64,000 bases of DNA from CAG-873 sp910578365. Lineage in GTDB: Bacteria; Bacteroidota; Bacteroidia; Bacteroidales; Muribaculaceae. The stretch lies in the NCBI GenBank assembly GCA_951635545.1, contig OX620685.1, forward strand, positions 2,294,001 through 2,358,000. The letters run 5' to 3'. Numbering within the stretch: position 1 is the first letter of the stretch; each line of letters begins with the position of its first letter. A model generated the notes under the pieces. That model made no database searches. It saw nothing but the letters and a program-made list of their open reading frames with translations, and was not told where the DNA came from. Position numbers and translations under genes: made by a program. Positions 34,294 through 44,450 of this stretch are shown here, piece after piece.

Positions 34294-35175
34294 ATGCGCT
34301 TGCGCATGTCCCGTGACCTGAGTGTCAGCGAGGCATGCGGGTTGCTTGGGGTGACTAAACAAGCGTGGTATGCCTTTTTCAAAAGGTCGTTCAAGGATGC
34401 CATTGACGAAGACCGCATCCTGGAATGCGTTCGCTCGATACGAGAGGATCTTCCGGCACTCGGAGTCAGAAAGATGAAGGACAGGTTACGTAAGGAGTTC
34501 TGTCTCGACATAGGCCGTGACCGCCTGTTCGATATCATGAACAGGCATAATCTTCTGATACGTCCCCGAGTCCGCAGGACAAGGACAACCTTCTCCGATC
34601 ACGGAATGAAGGTCTATCCGGATCTACGGAAAGACTTCGCGCCTGATGACATAAACCAGTTGTGGGTAAGCGACATAACATATATATGGCTTCCTGATCA
34701 GAATACATTTTACTATCTGTTTCTGATTACGGATGCCTATTCGAAGAAAATAGTGGGATGGGAGATTGCCGATAACATGCGGCATGAGAACGCCATGACG
34801 GCATTGAAGATGGCTTTCAGGCAATGCAGGAGAGGTCAGCATCCCATACACCACTCGGACAAGGGACTTCAGTATTGTGCCAAACCCTACGTGGAAATGC
34901 TTCGTAGACGCCACGCCCGAATCAGCATGACGGAAGGGCACGACCCACGTAACAACGGAATTGCCGAAAGGGTAAACGGCATACTTAAAGAGGAGTTTCT
35001 GAAGCATATGGACGTAAGGAAGGACAACATACGGCAGGTGCTGGAGGATGTAATCAACACTTACCATACCCGCCGACCGCACCTCAGTCTCGGCATGCTG
35101 ACTCCCGATGAAGTGCATCGCGGAGCGGTACCCGGACGTAAGCTCTGGAAAAAATATTACCTGAAATCTGCATGA
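34294..35175 (+). CDS. IS3-family OrfB transposase
   Basis: 293 aa, same as the 29238 copy, DDE triad intact (Asp in VSDITYIW, Asp in HHSDKGLQY, Glu in NNGIAERVNG). Confidence 0.94.
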   Translation: MRLRMSRDLSVSEACGLLGVTKQAWYAFFKRSFKDAIDEDRILECVRSIREDLPALGVRKMKDRLRKEFCLDIGRDRLFDIMNRHNLLIRPRVRRTRTTFSDHGMKVYPDLRKDFAPDDINQLWVSDITYIWLPDQNTFYYLFLITDAYSKKIVGWEIADNMRHENAMTALKMAFRQCRRGQHPIHHSDKGLQYCAKPYVEMLRRRHARISMTEGHDPRNNGIAERVNGILKEEFLKHMDVRKDNIRQVLEDVINTYHTRRPHLSLGMLTPDEVHRGAVPGRKLWKKYYLKSA

Positions 35176-35395
35176 GTCAAGATTTTTCAGTACTTTTGCA
35201 TACCCCAACCGACGGGACTGACGGTGATTGCACTGCAAGTCTCAAAAATCCCCGGGGCATCGAGCCCCGGAGGATTTTACCCCAACCTCGGGGATCTCAG
35301 GCTCATACCTGCATGTCTCCACAGTCTTCGGACTGTTTAACATTCATTCATAATCTCAAACCCTCTGACCCGTCAATATTTTTCAGGACGCCACA

Positions 35396-36581
35396 TAAGT
35401 CGGTATTTGAAAATACTACAACCAAGATGAGCAAAAGGTTCCTCAACTGGCTGATTTTAACAATACGCACTGTAGCGTTGATTCCGGGCAAAGTCAATTT
35501 TACCAGGCTGTCGCGCTATGGCGGTCGTACAGCCAAGACCTTTGCATCCAATTTCAAGACAGCCGTAGACTGGATGAAAGTCAACATAGGTATGGCGCAG
35601 GATTGTTTTGGGCCGGCCGATGACATGGCAGTGGTAATCGATCCGTCGTTCATTTCAAAAGCAGGCAGACTGACGTATGGCATAGGCCGTTTCTGGTCAG
35701 GGGTGGCACAACGTGTGAAACGCGGTCTGGAGATAATGGCAATTGGGGCAATAAGTCTGAGTAAACATACATGTGTGATGCTCGGTGCCGTCCAGTCCCC
35801 GGACTTCAGGACTCTGGAGTCCGAGAAACACATGTCAATGCTTGACTGGTATGTAGCTCTTGTCAGGTCAAAGGCTACAGAGCTGCTTTCACTGACGGAT
35901 ATTCTGGTCGCGGATGCCTTTTTCTCAAAATATGAGTTTGTAAATGAAGTGATTGGCATGGGATTCCGATTTGTCGGGAGATTACGTGCCAACTCATATC
36001 TGAGGTATCTGGCCATACCGGATTCCTCCGCCCCGCGAAGACGCGGCAGAAAGAAAAAGTATGGAGAGAAAGTGGATTTCTCCAGCCTTGATATGTCCGT
36101 GTTCACTTCATTCATATATGAGGATTCAAAAGGAATCAAAACCCGATGTCTCACAGCGATCGTACATTCGAGGGCATTAAAACGCGACATCCGTATCGTG
36201 GTCTGTCCGGTTAAAAACGGAGGGCATCTTCTTTACTTCTCTACCGACACCGACATGAGACCTGAAAAGATCATCGGTTTCTACCGCACCCGCTTCCAGA
36301 TCGAGTTCGGCATACGCGATGCCAAACAGTTTACCGGACTTCAGTCACAGCAGACCCGCGACAGGGAGCGGCTTGACTTTGCGTTCAATCTTTCCTTCAC
36401 AGCCCTCAATGTCTGCAAAGAGGTCATAAGGAAGGATTATCCGGATCTTTCGGTAGCGCAGTTCAAACGGCTTATGTTTGAATCTTATCTCGCCTCAACA
36501 ATTATTTCGACTTGCGGAAAATCTCCGCATCTCAAAATAATTCAGAAAATAAATCATCGGTTGGCTCAGTTAGCGGCTTAG
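35396..36581 (+). pseudogene. IS4-family transposase lacking its start
   Basis: 394 of 408 codons, from KSVFENTTTKMSKRF to the natural stop; the DDE residues and YRTRFQIEFGIRDAKQ are kept. The IS3 tail happens to be in frame, so an ORF opens at ATG 35172 and gives a 469-aa IS3-tail/IS4 chimera. An internal start at MSKRFLNW would give a protein lacking only ~26 residues. Its element has no left end, so it could act only on other copies. Confidence 0.75.
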
Positions 36582-36618
36582 CCAAGGCTGAACAACCTCA
36601 AATTTTACCGAATCATTG
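35396..36618 (+). mobile_element. IS4-family element (copy 2), left end lost
   Basis: Right 1223 bp of the IS4 element; the first ~145 bp including the left inverted repeat and 14 codons are replaced by IS3. The right end TTTACCGAATCATTG is present. Confidence 0.9.
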
Positions 36619-36748
36619 AATATAGTAACCTATACTGTTTCAGACAGCATAGAAATTTCTTCTGACAAACTTGAGATGCAGTATAAACGCATATCAAATG
36701 AAGATGACAGGGTACGAATATCATTTGAACTGTCAAGTGACAACACTC
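36619..36748 (+). pseudogene. Gene fragment trapped between IS4 and IS3
   Basis: 130 bp that are open in one frame throughout (NIVTYTVSDSIEISSDKLEM ... VRISFELSSDNTL), with no start or stop. Evidently an internal piece of an unrelated gene, not identified. Confidence 0.45.
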
Positions 36749-36968
36749 TGTGGCGTCCTGAAAAATATTGACGGGTCAGAGGGTTTGAGATTATGAATGA
36801 ATGTTAAACAGTCCGAAGACTGTGGAGACATGCAGGTATGAGCCTGAGATCCCCGAGGTTGGGGTAAAATCCTCCGGGGCTCGATGCCCCGGGGATTTTT
36901 GAGACTTGCAGTGCAATCACCGTCAGTCCCGTCGGTTGGGGTATGCAAAAGTACTGAAAAATCTTGAC

Positions 36969-37850
36969 TCATGCAGATTTCAGGTAATATTTTTTCCAGA
37001 GCTTACGTCCGGGTACCGCTCCGCGATGCACTTCATCGGGAGTCAGCATGCCGAGACTGAGGTGCGGTCGGCGGGTATGGTAAGTGTTGATTACATCCTC
37101 CAGCACCTGCCGTATGTTGTCCTTCCTTACGTCCATATGCTTCAGAAACTCCTCTTTAAGTATGCCGTTTACCCTTTCGGCAATTCCGTTGTTACGTGGG
37201 TCGTGCCCTTCCGTCATGCTGATTCGGGCGTGGCGTCTACGAAGCATTTCCACGTAGGGTTTGGCACAATACTGAAGTCCCTTGTCCGAGTGGTGTATGG
37301 GATGCTGACCTCTCCTGCATTGCCTGAAAGCCATCTTCAATGCCGTCATGGCGTTCTCATGCCGCATGTTATCGGCAATCTCCCATCCCACTATTTTCTT
37401 CGAATAGGCATCCGTAATCAGAAACAGATAGTAAAATGTATTCTGATCAGGAAGCCATATATATGTTATGTCGCTTACCCACAACTGGTTTATGTCATCA
37501 GGCGCGAAGTCTTTCCGTAGATCCGGATAGACCTTCATTCCGTGATCGGAGAAGGTTGTCCTTGTCCTGCGGACTCGGGGACGTATCAGAAGATTATGCC
37601 TGTTCATGATATCGAACAGGCGGTCACGGCCTATGTCGAGACAGAACTCCTTACGTAACCTGTCCTTCATCTTTCTGACTCCGAGTGCCGGAAGATCCTC
37701 TCGTATCGAGCGAACGCATTCCAGGATGCGGTCTTCGTCAATGGCATCCTTGAACGACCTTTTGAAAAAGGCATACCACGCTTGTTTAGTCACCCCAAGC
37801 AACCCGCATGCCTCGCTGACACTCAGGTCACGGGACATGCGCAAGCGCAT
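36969..37850 (-). CDS. IS3-family OrfB transposase
   Basis: 293 aa, same as the other copies; DDE core intact. Expressed mainly as OrfAB after -1 slippage at the A7 site (37868-37874, minus strand). Confidence 0.94.
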   Translation of the reverse strand: MRLRMSRDLSVSEACGLLGVTKQAWYAFFKRSFKDAIDEDRILECVRSIREDLPALGVRKMKDRLRKEFCLDIGRDRLFDIMNRHNLLIRPRVRRTRTTFSDHGMKVYPDLRKDFAPDDINQLWVSDITYIWLPDQNTFYYLFLITDAYSKKIVGWEIADNMRHENAMTALKMAFRQCRRGQHPIHHSDKGLQYCAKPYVEMLRRRHARISMTEGHDPRNNGIAERVNGILKEEFLKHMDVRKDNIRQVLEDVINTYHTRRPHLSLGMLTPDEVHRGAVPGRKLWKKYYLKSA

Positions 37851-37852
37851 GG

Positions 37853-38353
37853 CTACTTGGTAGTTGATTTTTTTGACTGCGCAGGCTTTACAAGCTTCTT
37901 GTATTCGGCGATGACACCACTCTGGAACTCTTCACGCAGCTCTGCCTTTTTCCTGTCAGCCTCCAGTTTCTCTATCTTTCTGGTGGCGGCGTTTAACTTG
38001 CGTGTTAGATCCAGTATGGTCTGCTCGGTATCCGTGAGCCTGGTAGTGGGAGAGGTTTTCTTTGTCATTCCTTTCTTTTTTGTCGTTTGTGCCGGAGTTG
38101 CCAGGGACGATATGGCCTTTGTTGTCCGGCATCCGGAGCCGGGAATTAATGCTCCCGTCATGCGGCGCAGCCATTTGCTGATGCTTGACCGTGTGCCGCG
38201 ATAGTCCGGGATTGCATTTACTATTGTAAACAATGTCCCGACCGCAAAATTGTATTCCTCGTCAATCTGACTGAAACTTTTTCCGCTGCTGTGCCAGGCA
38301 TTGATTGCCGAAATCTGAGATTCGTCCCAGAATTTTTTGTTTTCTTCACACAT
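37853..38353 (-). CDS. IS3-family OrfA (HTH protein)
   Basis: 166 aa, same as the other copies, with N-terminal HTH and C-terminal coiled coil. Confidence 0.92.
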   Translation of the reverse strand: MCEENKKFWDESQISAINAWHSSGKSFSQIDEEYNFAVGTLFTIVNAIPDYRGTRSSISKWLRRMTGALIPGSGCRTTKAISSLATPAQTTKKKGMTKKTSPTTRLTDTEQTILDLTRKLNAATRKIEKLEADRKKAELREEFQSGVIAEYKKLVKPAQSKKSTTK

Positions 38354-38871
38354 TTTACTAAAAAATGTTGAATCTGACGGTCAACACTTTTCCGGACTAG
38401 ACAGGACAGCCAGTTTCAATCTATATTGACATGCAGCCTGCAACGCAAGAACAGCTTGAGGCTCTTCGTCCTGAGGATGTGAGAAAAGTTGAGTACCTCG
38501 CATATCCCACAGACCCTCGCTATCAACATAAACCATACGTTGTAAACTTCTCCTTAAGGCGATATGAGTTTGGCGGTTATTCCAAACTTACCGGACGCGG
38601 AAACATAATGGCTGGTTCTGGAAGCGGTCTTGCCTATGGAAAATTGGCATACAAGCGTATGACATACGACATGATAGTATCCGACAAATACACTGACCGC
38701 CACAATCAGGGAACCGATAGAACGCAGATTTTCCGTTTCCCTGCTAATGATGGAACAATGAATGAGGTCACACGCGAAAATAAAATAGGTTACAGCAGAT
38801 TGCAACAAAACAATCTCGGTATTTCTTTCCGCGCTATCTATGGTACGGACAAAATGTCTATTTCCAACATA

Positions 38872-39981
38872 AGTAAGTCGTAAAAATTAATTTATACTAA
38901 GCCGCATGGGCAAAATTGATATTGAGTTCAGATCCAAGCGCAGCCAACGCACGGTTAGTTGCATAGAGCAGGGATTCTGTGGAGCAATAATCCGCAGGTC
39001 TGAGCCATTTGCCCTTGAGGATTCTCCAGAGCGTCTCGGCGATATTCAAATGTGGACTGTACGGTGGAAGGAAAAAGAGATACAACCCACGTTTCTCCCA
39101 TATTGGACGGAGTTCCCGCATGAGTTTGCATCTGTGGACGCTTGCATTGTCAAGGACAACAAAAGTGTTTTTACGGATACGGAGAGAAAATCGGTCAAGA
39201 AAGTCGGCAACCTTGTCAGCGGTCATATTCTCAGTTGTGGAGAATCCTTCATATCGATTGTTGCGGTCTATCATGCCGAAAATATTGAGTCTCAGACCTC
39301 TTTCAGATGGGATATAGACATCTTCACCTCGGAACTGCCATCCGTATGGCACATATCCCTCGGTGCAGATGTGGCTTTCATCTCCATAATAAATGTCGAT
39401 GAGACAATCTTTTTCCTGTTGTACGAGTTCTTGCAGCTTCTCGGTCTTATACGCATAGAGCTGCGGCGAGGGTTTCCCCTTTGGACGTTTTCTTATGCGT
39501 CTATATCCCGCGCCAAGGCGGATAAAAAAGCCCTGAAGGTACTCTCGGAGGCTTCTTTCCCTGAAGCCTGCTGCCATGCCTCTTTCGCTTTCTTCACGCT
39601 CTGCCTGTCGTTCTCTATGGCTTTGCGTACCGACTCTTCGTCCGAGCAGTCCATTATTGGCTTCCGACCCCGTCCTGGACGTGTTTCCAGTCCTTTGATT
39701 CCTTCGGCCTCGAAGCGTTTCACCCAGGAATTGACTGATATATGGGTCATATCGGTCTGTTCTCCAACCTGTTCCGAAGTCAGGCCGGTGGATTTCAGAA
39801 GCACTGCGCGACAGCGCATACGGTATGCGTGGCTCTTGCCTTGGCGAAAGCCTCCCTCTAATTGCAGACGTTGTTGGTCTGTCAGTTGTATAACTTTGAT
39901 TTTTGCGATAGCGTTGTGTCTTTATGTGTTTACACAAAGATACGCAAAAAAATTGATATAAACTAATTTTCAACATCTACT
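38872..39981 (-). mobile_element. IS630-family element
   Basis: 1110 bp flanked by TA (38870-38871 and 39982-39983), the hallmark target duplication of IS630/Tc1. Imperfect inverted repeats share AAAATTA-TTTATA close to both ends. The only IS630 in the window. Confidence 0.9.
38897..39819 (-). CDS. IS630-family transposase, two frames joined by -1 frameshift
   Basis: OrfA (from 39819, possibly starting earlier at a non-ATG codon because IKVIQLTDQQRLQLEGG is readable upstream) holds an HTH (LTSEQVGEQTDMTHISVNSW). OrfB carries the DDE_3 core: YYGDESHICTEGYVPYGW (Asp), FVVLDNASVHR (Asp) and PPYSPHLNIAETLWRILK (Glu). The frames overlap at GCT TTT TTA (plus-strand 39523-39529), a perfect T_TTT_TTA slippery heptamer; a -1 slip gives IRLGAGYRRIRK. 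Programmed frameshifting of this kind is known in the family. Confidence 0.85.
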
Positions 39982-41433
39982 TATTATCGCTTGATGCTAC
40001 CAACAGGCCGCGTCTTAACTCCAATGGAACCGTAACATTCACCCCGAAAAAATATCAGACATCCGACTATATTTCCACATCAAGTTCAAATGTGATATAT
40101 CCCACATGGACCGGGAACTTCTACTTTGACCTCGGTAGGAACTTCCAACTGAATGCAGTCACCAAGCTGCAATATCAGAAGACAAAAAGCAAAAGTCTTT
40201 ATCAAGGTGCAGGAGAGACGGCAATTAACACCAATGCCAGTGATGAGGCTGCGATGGGGCAAATTATGTTGCAGGTCAACAAGGCGATAAACGAGCGCAA
40301 CGTTATTGATTTGCAAGGCTATTACATATTCAACAATGATAAGGTGATATATTCTGGCTCCACCGTTTCAACTGAACGTTTCCATCAATTGGCATACGGC
40401 GCAATGGCAGGTTATACTTTTCAGGCTGACAAATTTTATGGACGTTTTGAAGGTGGATTGATAGGTGAACGCAACGAAATCAACGGCACATGTATGTCGG
40501 ATGTTGTGCCTCTTTTTAATCTTGACACTCAATATGCCTTTAATCAGAAACACTCATTGAATCTTACTGCAAGCTATAACAGTAATTTCGTTGATCAATC
40601 AGATAAAACTCCGACTGTTATTCAGGAAAACGAGTTGTTGTATAAGACAGGAAACCCTGAACTGAAAAATACACGTTGGAGTTCCGTTGACCTACAATAT
40701 ACATGGCTCCCTAACAACCTTTATCAACTTTCGGCATCAGGCGGGTGGAGCCGATATTTTGACAGGCCGGTGCCTCTGTTCACGCCTACCGGTCCAGATG
40801 GTATGATGTTACGTTCGGTAACCAACAGCGGCGACTGTCAGAACTTTGATATCGGAGTTTCGTTCACCGGCCGATTTTTCAATCGTTCGCTTGTATTGCA
40901 GATTCAACCGAGAATGTGGTTCAGCAAGCTAACCGGCATTTACTGTGACACATACAATTATCTTATGTTATCAGCAAGCGCGACATACTATCTTAAATCA
41001 TTTTATGCTTCACTCTATTTCTCCACAGCCGATCGGGGATTGATGCAGTATTCTCTTAATGATACTTTTTATCGTGGCAAATCCGCATATCAACTTAAAG
41101 TGGGCTGGCGAAACAAAAACTGGAATGTCAGCGTGTCGGCAGTTAATATTTTCCGTAAAAACTGGGTTGACCAGACATCAAGTCTTACAAGCAAGTATTT
41201 TGACCAATACAACACAGTATATAATTCGAGTAGCCATCAGTTTGTCAACATCACCGCGAGCTACACATTTGGTTTTGGGAAAAAGATACAGCGTGGCAAC
41301 GAAGTCCAGACTGTTAGCTCCTCCGGCTCTGCAATCATGAAGTAATGATGTGAGTCCTCTTATTATAGGAGCCTTATAGTCACTCGCCGATGGCGAATAA
41401 TGAATTTTGCATTAAAACATCTGATGTAAATAT

Positions 41434-41473
41434 AAATCCACCGAAAGAAGCGATTTCTCTCGGTGGATTTTTT
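41434..41473 (+). terminator. Terminator after the receptor gene
   Basis: AAATCCACCGA pairs with TCGGTGGATTT across a 15-nt loop, followed by T-rich sequence. It separates the receptor gene from the convergent relaxase gene and can work for both. Confidence 0.75.
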
Positions 41474-41475
41474 GA

Positions 41476-42945
41476 TTAGTGTAGTTTTGGCCCTTTTCGT
41501 CGCAGTTTTGCTTTCTGCTCGTCACGGAAACGGTGCAAAGCCTCTTCGATGCTCATGCCGGGGTGCAATTCAAGGAAGTGCTTGAAGTCGTCCAGCATTC
41601 CTCTGTCGTGAGCGAAACCTTGTTCTTCAGGAATGTTTCCACCGAGAGAAGGCGATGATAGGCGGATTCCGGCACTCGGCGATGACGATGCTGAGGATTG
41701 CTTTGCTGCCAGTTGTCGCAGGAAGGCTTCCGGAATTTTGTGGTCGTAGGGATATGTACGGCTCATTACGGGTTCTCGTTTGTCGAAATCGTACCAAATC
41801 CAATGATTGATTGGCACAACGCCTCCGGGGTCACAGATTCCGATGCTGATGAACTTGCCTTCCTGATAGGCTTGTTGCTTTAGTCGGTCAATCCTTACGC
41901 CGCATACGGTATCCGGCAATGGCGGGATAACAATAGGCTCCGGCTGCTTTGATTTAGGCTGTGACTGCCGTTGCGGTTTAGGTAGTGGTGCGGTTCCGGG
42001 TTGAGTCTTTGCCGCTTGCTGTTTTTCTCTGCGCTCCTTGAATTTCAATTCAAGATTCTCGCGGCTGAAAAAGGGATCGAGTTTCTTATACCAGAATTCA
42101 TGTCTGCCTGTGCAGTAATACAGGTTCGTTTTCCCTGATTTGCCGGTCTTTTCCTTGACTGTTATACCCTGCCGCTTAAGAGCAATGAGAAACGAGTTCC
42201 AGTCTTGAATCTCCGGACGGATGTACACTCCGGCTATATTGTGGACAAGGGGGTAACGGATTTTATCTTTTCCCCGCAGTTTTGAAACATCTGTATTAAG
42301 TTTGCTCTTGCCCTGCGTAAGACGGTGTTTCAGATTGAGAGTCTTGCAGACGCGCTCATTCTTCTTGAAGTTGGTGGTCTGCGACAGAATTTTTCCGTCA
42401 TAGTCAACCCGGCTGAAAACGATATAACAGTGCGGATGCGCCTTGTCAAAATGTCGTACCACTATGTACGGGGTATTGGTCAGCCCCATCTGCCTCATAT
42501 ATTCCTGCGCCACCTCGGCCATAAGTTCGTCCGTCATCTTCGGAGCATCGTCTGGATGAAAGTCGAGTGATATATGACCGACCGGGTCTTTTATAGGCTT
42601 ACGTTGTCGTGACGGTCGGGCGATGTCGTCAGCCATAGCCTTGCGGCCTTCATATATCCTTATGTCGCCGGAGGAAGACAGGAGTTTCCAGTCTTTGGAA
42701 AGATGGTCGATTATATCCTCTCCTTTGTTGCGCTGCGGTGGGTCTTGATGGCTTTGCCACCGCGCACCAGCTCCGCTGACATGCGCTTCAAGCCCACTCG
42801 CGAGCCGCTTCGCGGGTTCATATTTCCTTTCATCGTCTTTCAGCCCTTTCGACTGCTCCTTATAGAGCTTTTCTTCGAGCTTGCGGCGGGTGACATAATC
42901 GACACATCCGCCAAAGCCTGAGCCGCTTATTATATATGCTATCAT
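41476..42945 (-). CDS. Relaxase/mobilization nuclease (module 1)
   Basis: 489-aa relaxase expected to nick oriT and lead DNA transfer. The N-terminal catalytic Tyr region (MIAYIISGSGFGGCVDYVTR) is followed at residues ~145-190 by the metal-binding His cluster in RHFDKAHPHCYIVFSRVD, the PF03432/MOB_P pattern. The middle (TDVSKLRGKDKIRYPLVHNI) and the Pro-rich C-terminal ~150 residues are accessory. Last gene of the minus-strand module; MobC lies 6 bp upstream. Complete length, no coupling protein in the window, so transfer must rely on a co-resident conjugative element. Confidence 0.88.
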   Translation of the reverse strand: MIAYIISGSGFGGCVDYVTRRKLEEKLYKEQSKGLKDDERKYEPAKRLASGLEAHVSGAGARWQSHQDPPQRNKGEDIIDHLSKDWKLLSSSGDIRIYEGRKAMADDIARPSRQRKPIKDPVGHISLDFHPDDAPKMTDELMAEVAQEYMRQMGLTNTPYIVVRHFDKAHPHCYIVFSRVDYDGKILSQTTNFKKNERVCKTLNLKHRLTQGKSKLNTDVSKLRGKDKIRYPLVHNIAGVYIRPEIQDWNSFLIALKRQGITVKEKTGKSGKTNLYYCTGRHEFWYKKLDPFFSRENLELKFKERREKQQAAKTQPGTAPLPKPQRQSQPKSKQPEPIVIPPLPDTVCGVRIDRLKQQAYQEGKFISIGICDPGGVVPINHWIWYDFDKREPVMSRTYPYDHKIPEAFLRQLAAKQSSASSSPSAGIRLSSPSLGGNIPEEQGFAHDRGMLDDFKHFLELHPGMSIEEALHRFRDEQKAKLRRKGPKLH

Positions 42946-42951
42946 AGGAAA

Positions 42952-43335
42952 TTAAGAACTTAATTTTGCGAAAAGTTCGCGGAAACGATTGAGGTAGTAT
43001 TGCACATCGCGGACCATGGCGTCGAGTCCTCGCTGATGGCAGAGGCGAAGGAGCTGGTTGAAATTGTTGCTCATGCCGGAGAGATTCCGGACGATTCTCA
43101 TTTCTGACTCATCGAGTCGTGGAACAATGTGAGGATTGAGCGTCACCGAACGTATATATTCGCTGACATTTTTCATTCCCGTGCGCTTGACATTGGCAAG
43201 CAGGAGGGCGTTTTCAGCCTCGTTGTATCGCGTGTGCCGGACGTAGGACTGACGTTCCTCTTCGGGCAGGGATGGACGACCGTTGCGGTGTCCTGCCCTG
43301 AGATTCGATTTGCGGGTCGGGGATTTCGGTTTCAT
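42952..43335 (-). CDS. MobC-like relaxosome protein (module 1)
   Basis: 127-aa basic protein from ATG 43335 (MKPKSPTRKS). A frame open to 43449 is rejected because the upstream part is low-complexity and unlike the family. Contains a ribbon-helix-helix-like part (RYNEAENALLLANVKRTG) and the MobC signature MSNNFNQLLRLCHQRG. MobC assists the relaxase in opening oriT. Six bp before the relaxase gene. Confidence 0.85.
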   Translation of the reverse strand: MKPKSPTRKSNLRAGHRNGRPSLPEEERQSYVRHTRYNEAENALLLANVKRTGMKNVSEYIRSVTLNPHIVPRLDESEMRIVRNLSGMSNNFNQLLRLCHQRGLDAMVRDVQYYLNRFRELFAKLSS

Positions 43336-43456
43336 TGGCGTGGGGGGATTGAGGGTTTGAAAATGGAGGGGCAAAGCGGATTCGGTACACCGGTGTACCG
43401 CTCTACCCTCCATTCCCCTGTGGATGGATACCACCGCGCCCTGAATCACATAGATT

Positions 43457-44398
43457 TCAGATTCTTAATTTCTCACCTGAGAGTTTGCGGTTGATAAGTT
43501 CGCGGTTATCGTCAAAGAACGCTTTGAGAATGTTGATGACGATATGTGACGGTGCGAGATTCGGTACACCACTCACCCGTGCGAGTTTCTCCAGAGAGTC
43601 GCGAAGTTTGAGAGGTAGAAACACCGGTTTCTTCTCGCCGAGGCTGACGATGCGGAGATAGGAGTGTCTTAACGCATCGAAATCAGCATCCACCATTTTG
43701 GCACTGACGCGCGATTTCTTTGACTGTTCCACGGGTTCAGCTTGCTCAGCCTCTACCGGGATGTCAGACTGTTTTCCGGTTGTCAAATCCTCGGATACGG
43801 TCTTGTGTTCGCTCTCAGAGTCGCTTGGCGGTGTATCTTTCGGCATAGCCTCCGGCCTCTCTTCCGCTTCGTTTTTTGAAGATGACTTTGCTTTTTTCGG
43901 CGGTGTAACCGTTGTATCGGTACACTGGTGTTCCTGTTCAACCATATCTTTCGGCTTTCGAGTTCCTGATGCCTTGCCTCGCTGAGGCTCTGATTGGTCA
44001 GAGCTTTGATTGCATGACTGATTAGTCAGCTTGGCTTTTTTGAATCTCTTGAACTCTTCGCCATGCTTGCGGATGAACTCTTCGAGATTTGCAGGTTCCC
44101 ATCTGACCGCACAAGGATTTAATTCCATACCGGGAAACGGAGGCTTGCCATCATCGATGTTCCACGGTAATGAGTATTCGTTCATGAGAACCTCAGTCCT
44201 TCTGAGTTGTTCTGCCTCTGCTTTGGAATTTTCCTCTTCTTGTCGGAGAAATTCCTCAGCATCGAACTTCTTGGTTGTTCTTGATTCTCTCTTGGGCGCA
44301 GTCTGAGTCGCACCCGCCCGATTGACGTACTGACGCGCCTCGGACTCTGTGCCGATAATCGTAGGCTCGGCAAACCTATCTGGATTTGATTTAGCCAT
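43457..44398 (-). CDS. DUF3408-type mobilization-associated protein
   Basis: 313-aa protein. A charged, disordered N-terminal 230 residues (Glu, Lys, Ser, Pro-rich) is followed by a C-terminal folded part, YLRIVSLGEKKPVFLPLKLR then LARVSGVPNLAPSHIVINIL, matching DUF3408 of Bacteroidetes conjugative and mobilizable elements. It probably binds DNA as a ribbon-helix-helix-like domain. Precedes mobC; the 330 bp upstream contain a long inverted repeat. Confidence 0.75.
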   Translation of the reverse strand: MAKSNPDRFAEPTIIGTESEARQYVNRAGATQTAPKRESRTTKKFDAEEFLRQEEENSKAEAEQLRRTEVLMNEYSLPWNIDDGKPPFPGMELNPCAVRWEPANLEEFIRKHGEEFKRFKKAKLTNQSCNQSSDQSEPQRGKASGTRKPKDMVEQEHQCTDTTVTPPKKAKSSSKNEAEERPEAMPKDTPPSDSESEHKTVSEDLTTGKQSDIPVEAEQAEPVEQSKKSRVSAKMVDADFDALRHSYLRIVSLGEKKPVFLPLKLRDSLEKLARVSGVPNLAPSHIVINILKAFFDDNRELINRKLSGEKLRI

Positions 44399-44450
44399 AT
44401 CATTCTGGGATTGTGGCCGCCGAGAGAAAATCCCGGCGACCGGGTGAATT

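Larger units (their letters stand above)
33741..35395 (+). mobile_element. IS3-family element (copy 2), complete
   Basis: 1655 bp, same sequence organisation and proteins as copy 1. Left flank is the two-TM protein gene; right flank is the interior of an IS4 element that has lost its first ~145 bp. No target duplication. Confidence 0.95.
36749..38403 (-). mobile_element. IS3-family element (copy 3), complete
   Basis: 1655 bp in reverse orientation. It abuts the truncated outer-membrane receptor gene on its right and a gene fragment on its left. With copy 2 it forms an inverted pair around 36619-36748 and IS4 copy 2, a potential composite unit. No target duplication. Confidence 0.95.
38404..41345 (+). 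pseudogene. TonB-receptor-like outer-membrane beta-barrel protein, truncated and split by IS630
   Basis: The 5' end is removed by IS3 (38403). The first visible residues, GQPVSIYIDMQPATQEQLEA followed by LRPEDVRKVEYLAYPTDPRY, are the plug-domain end of Bacteroidales OMP_b-brl_3-type receptors. IS630 splits the gene at a TA; removing the element and one TA restores the frame (SISNILSLDATNRPRL). The barrel continues to the natural stop with alternating beta-strands and C-terminal FVNITASYTFGFGKKI. No signal peptide or carboxypeptidase-like domain remains. About 610 residues survive. Confidence 0.8.

Noticed and set aside
33741..38403. Composite transposon made by the inverted IS3 pair
   Set aside because: Possible, but there is no duplication at the outer ends and the interior is only an IS4 piece and 130 bp of a gene, so a rearrangement is more likely.
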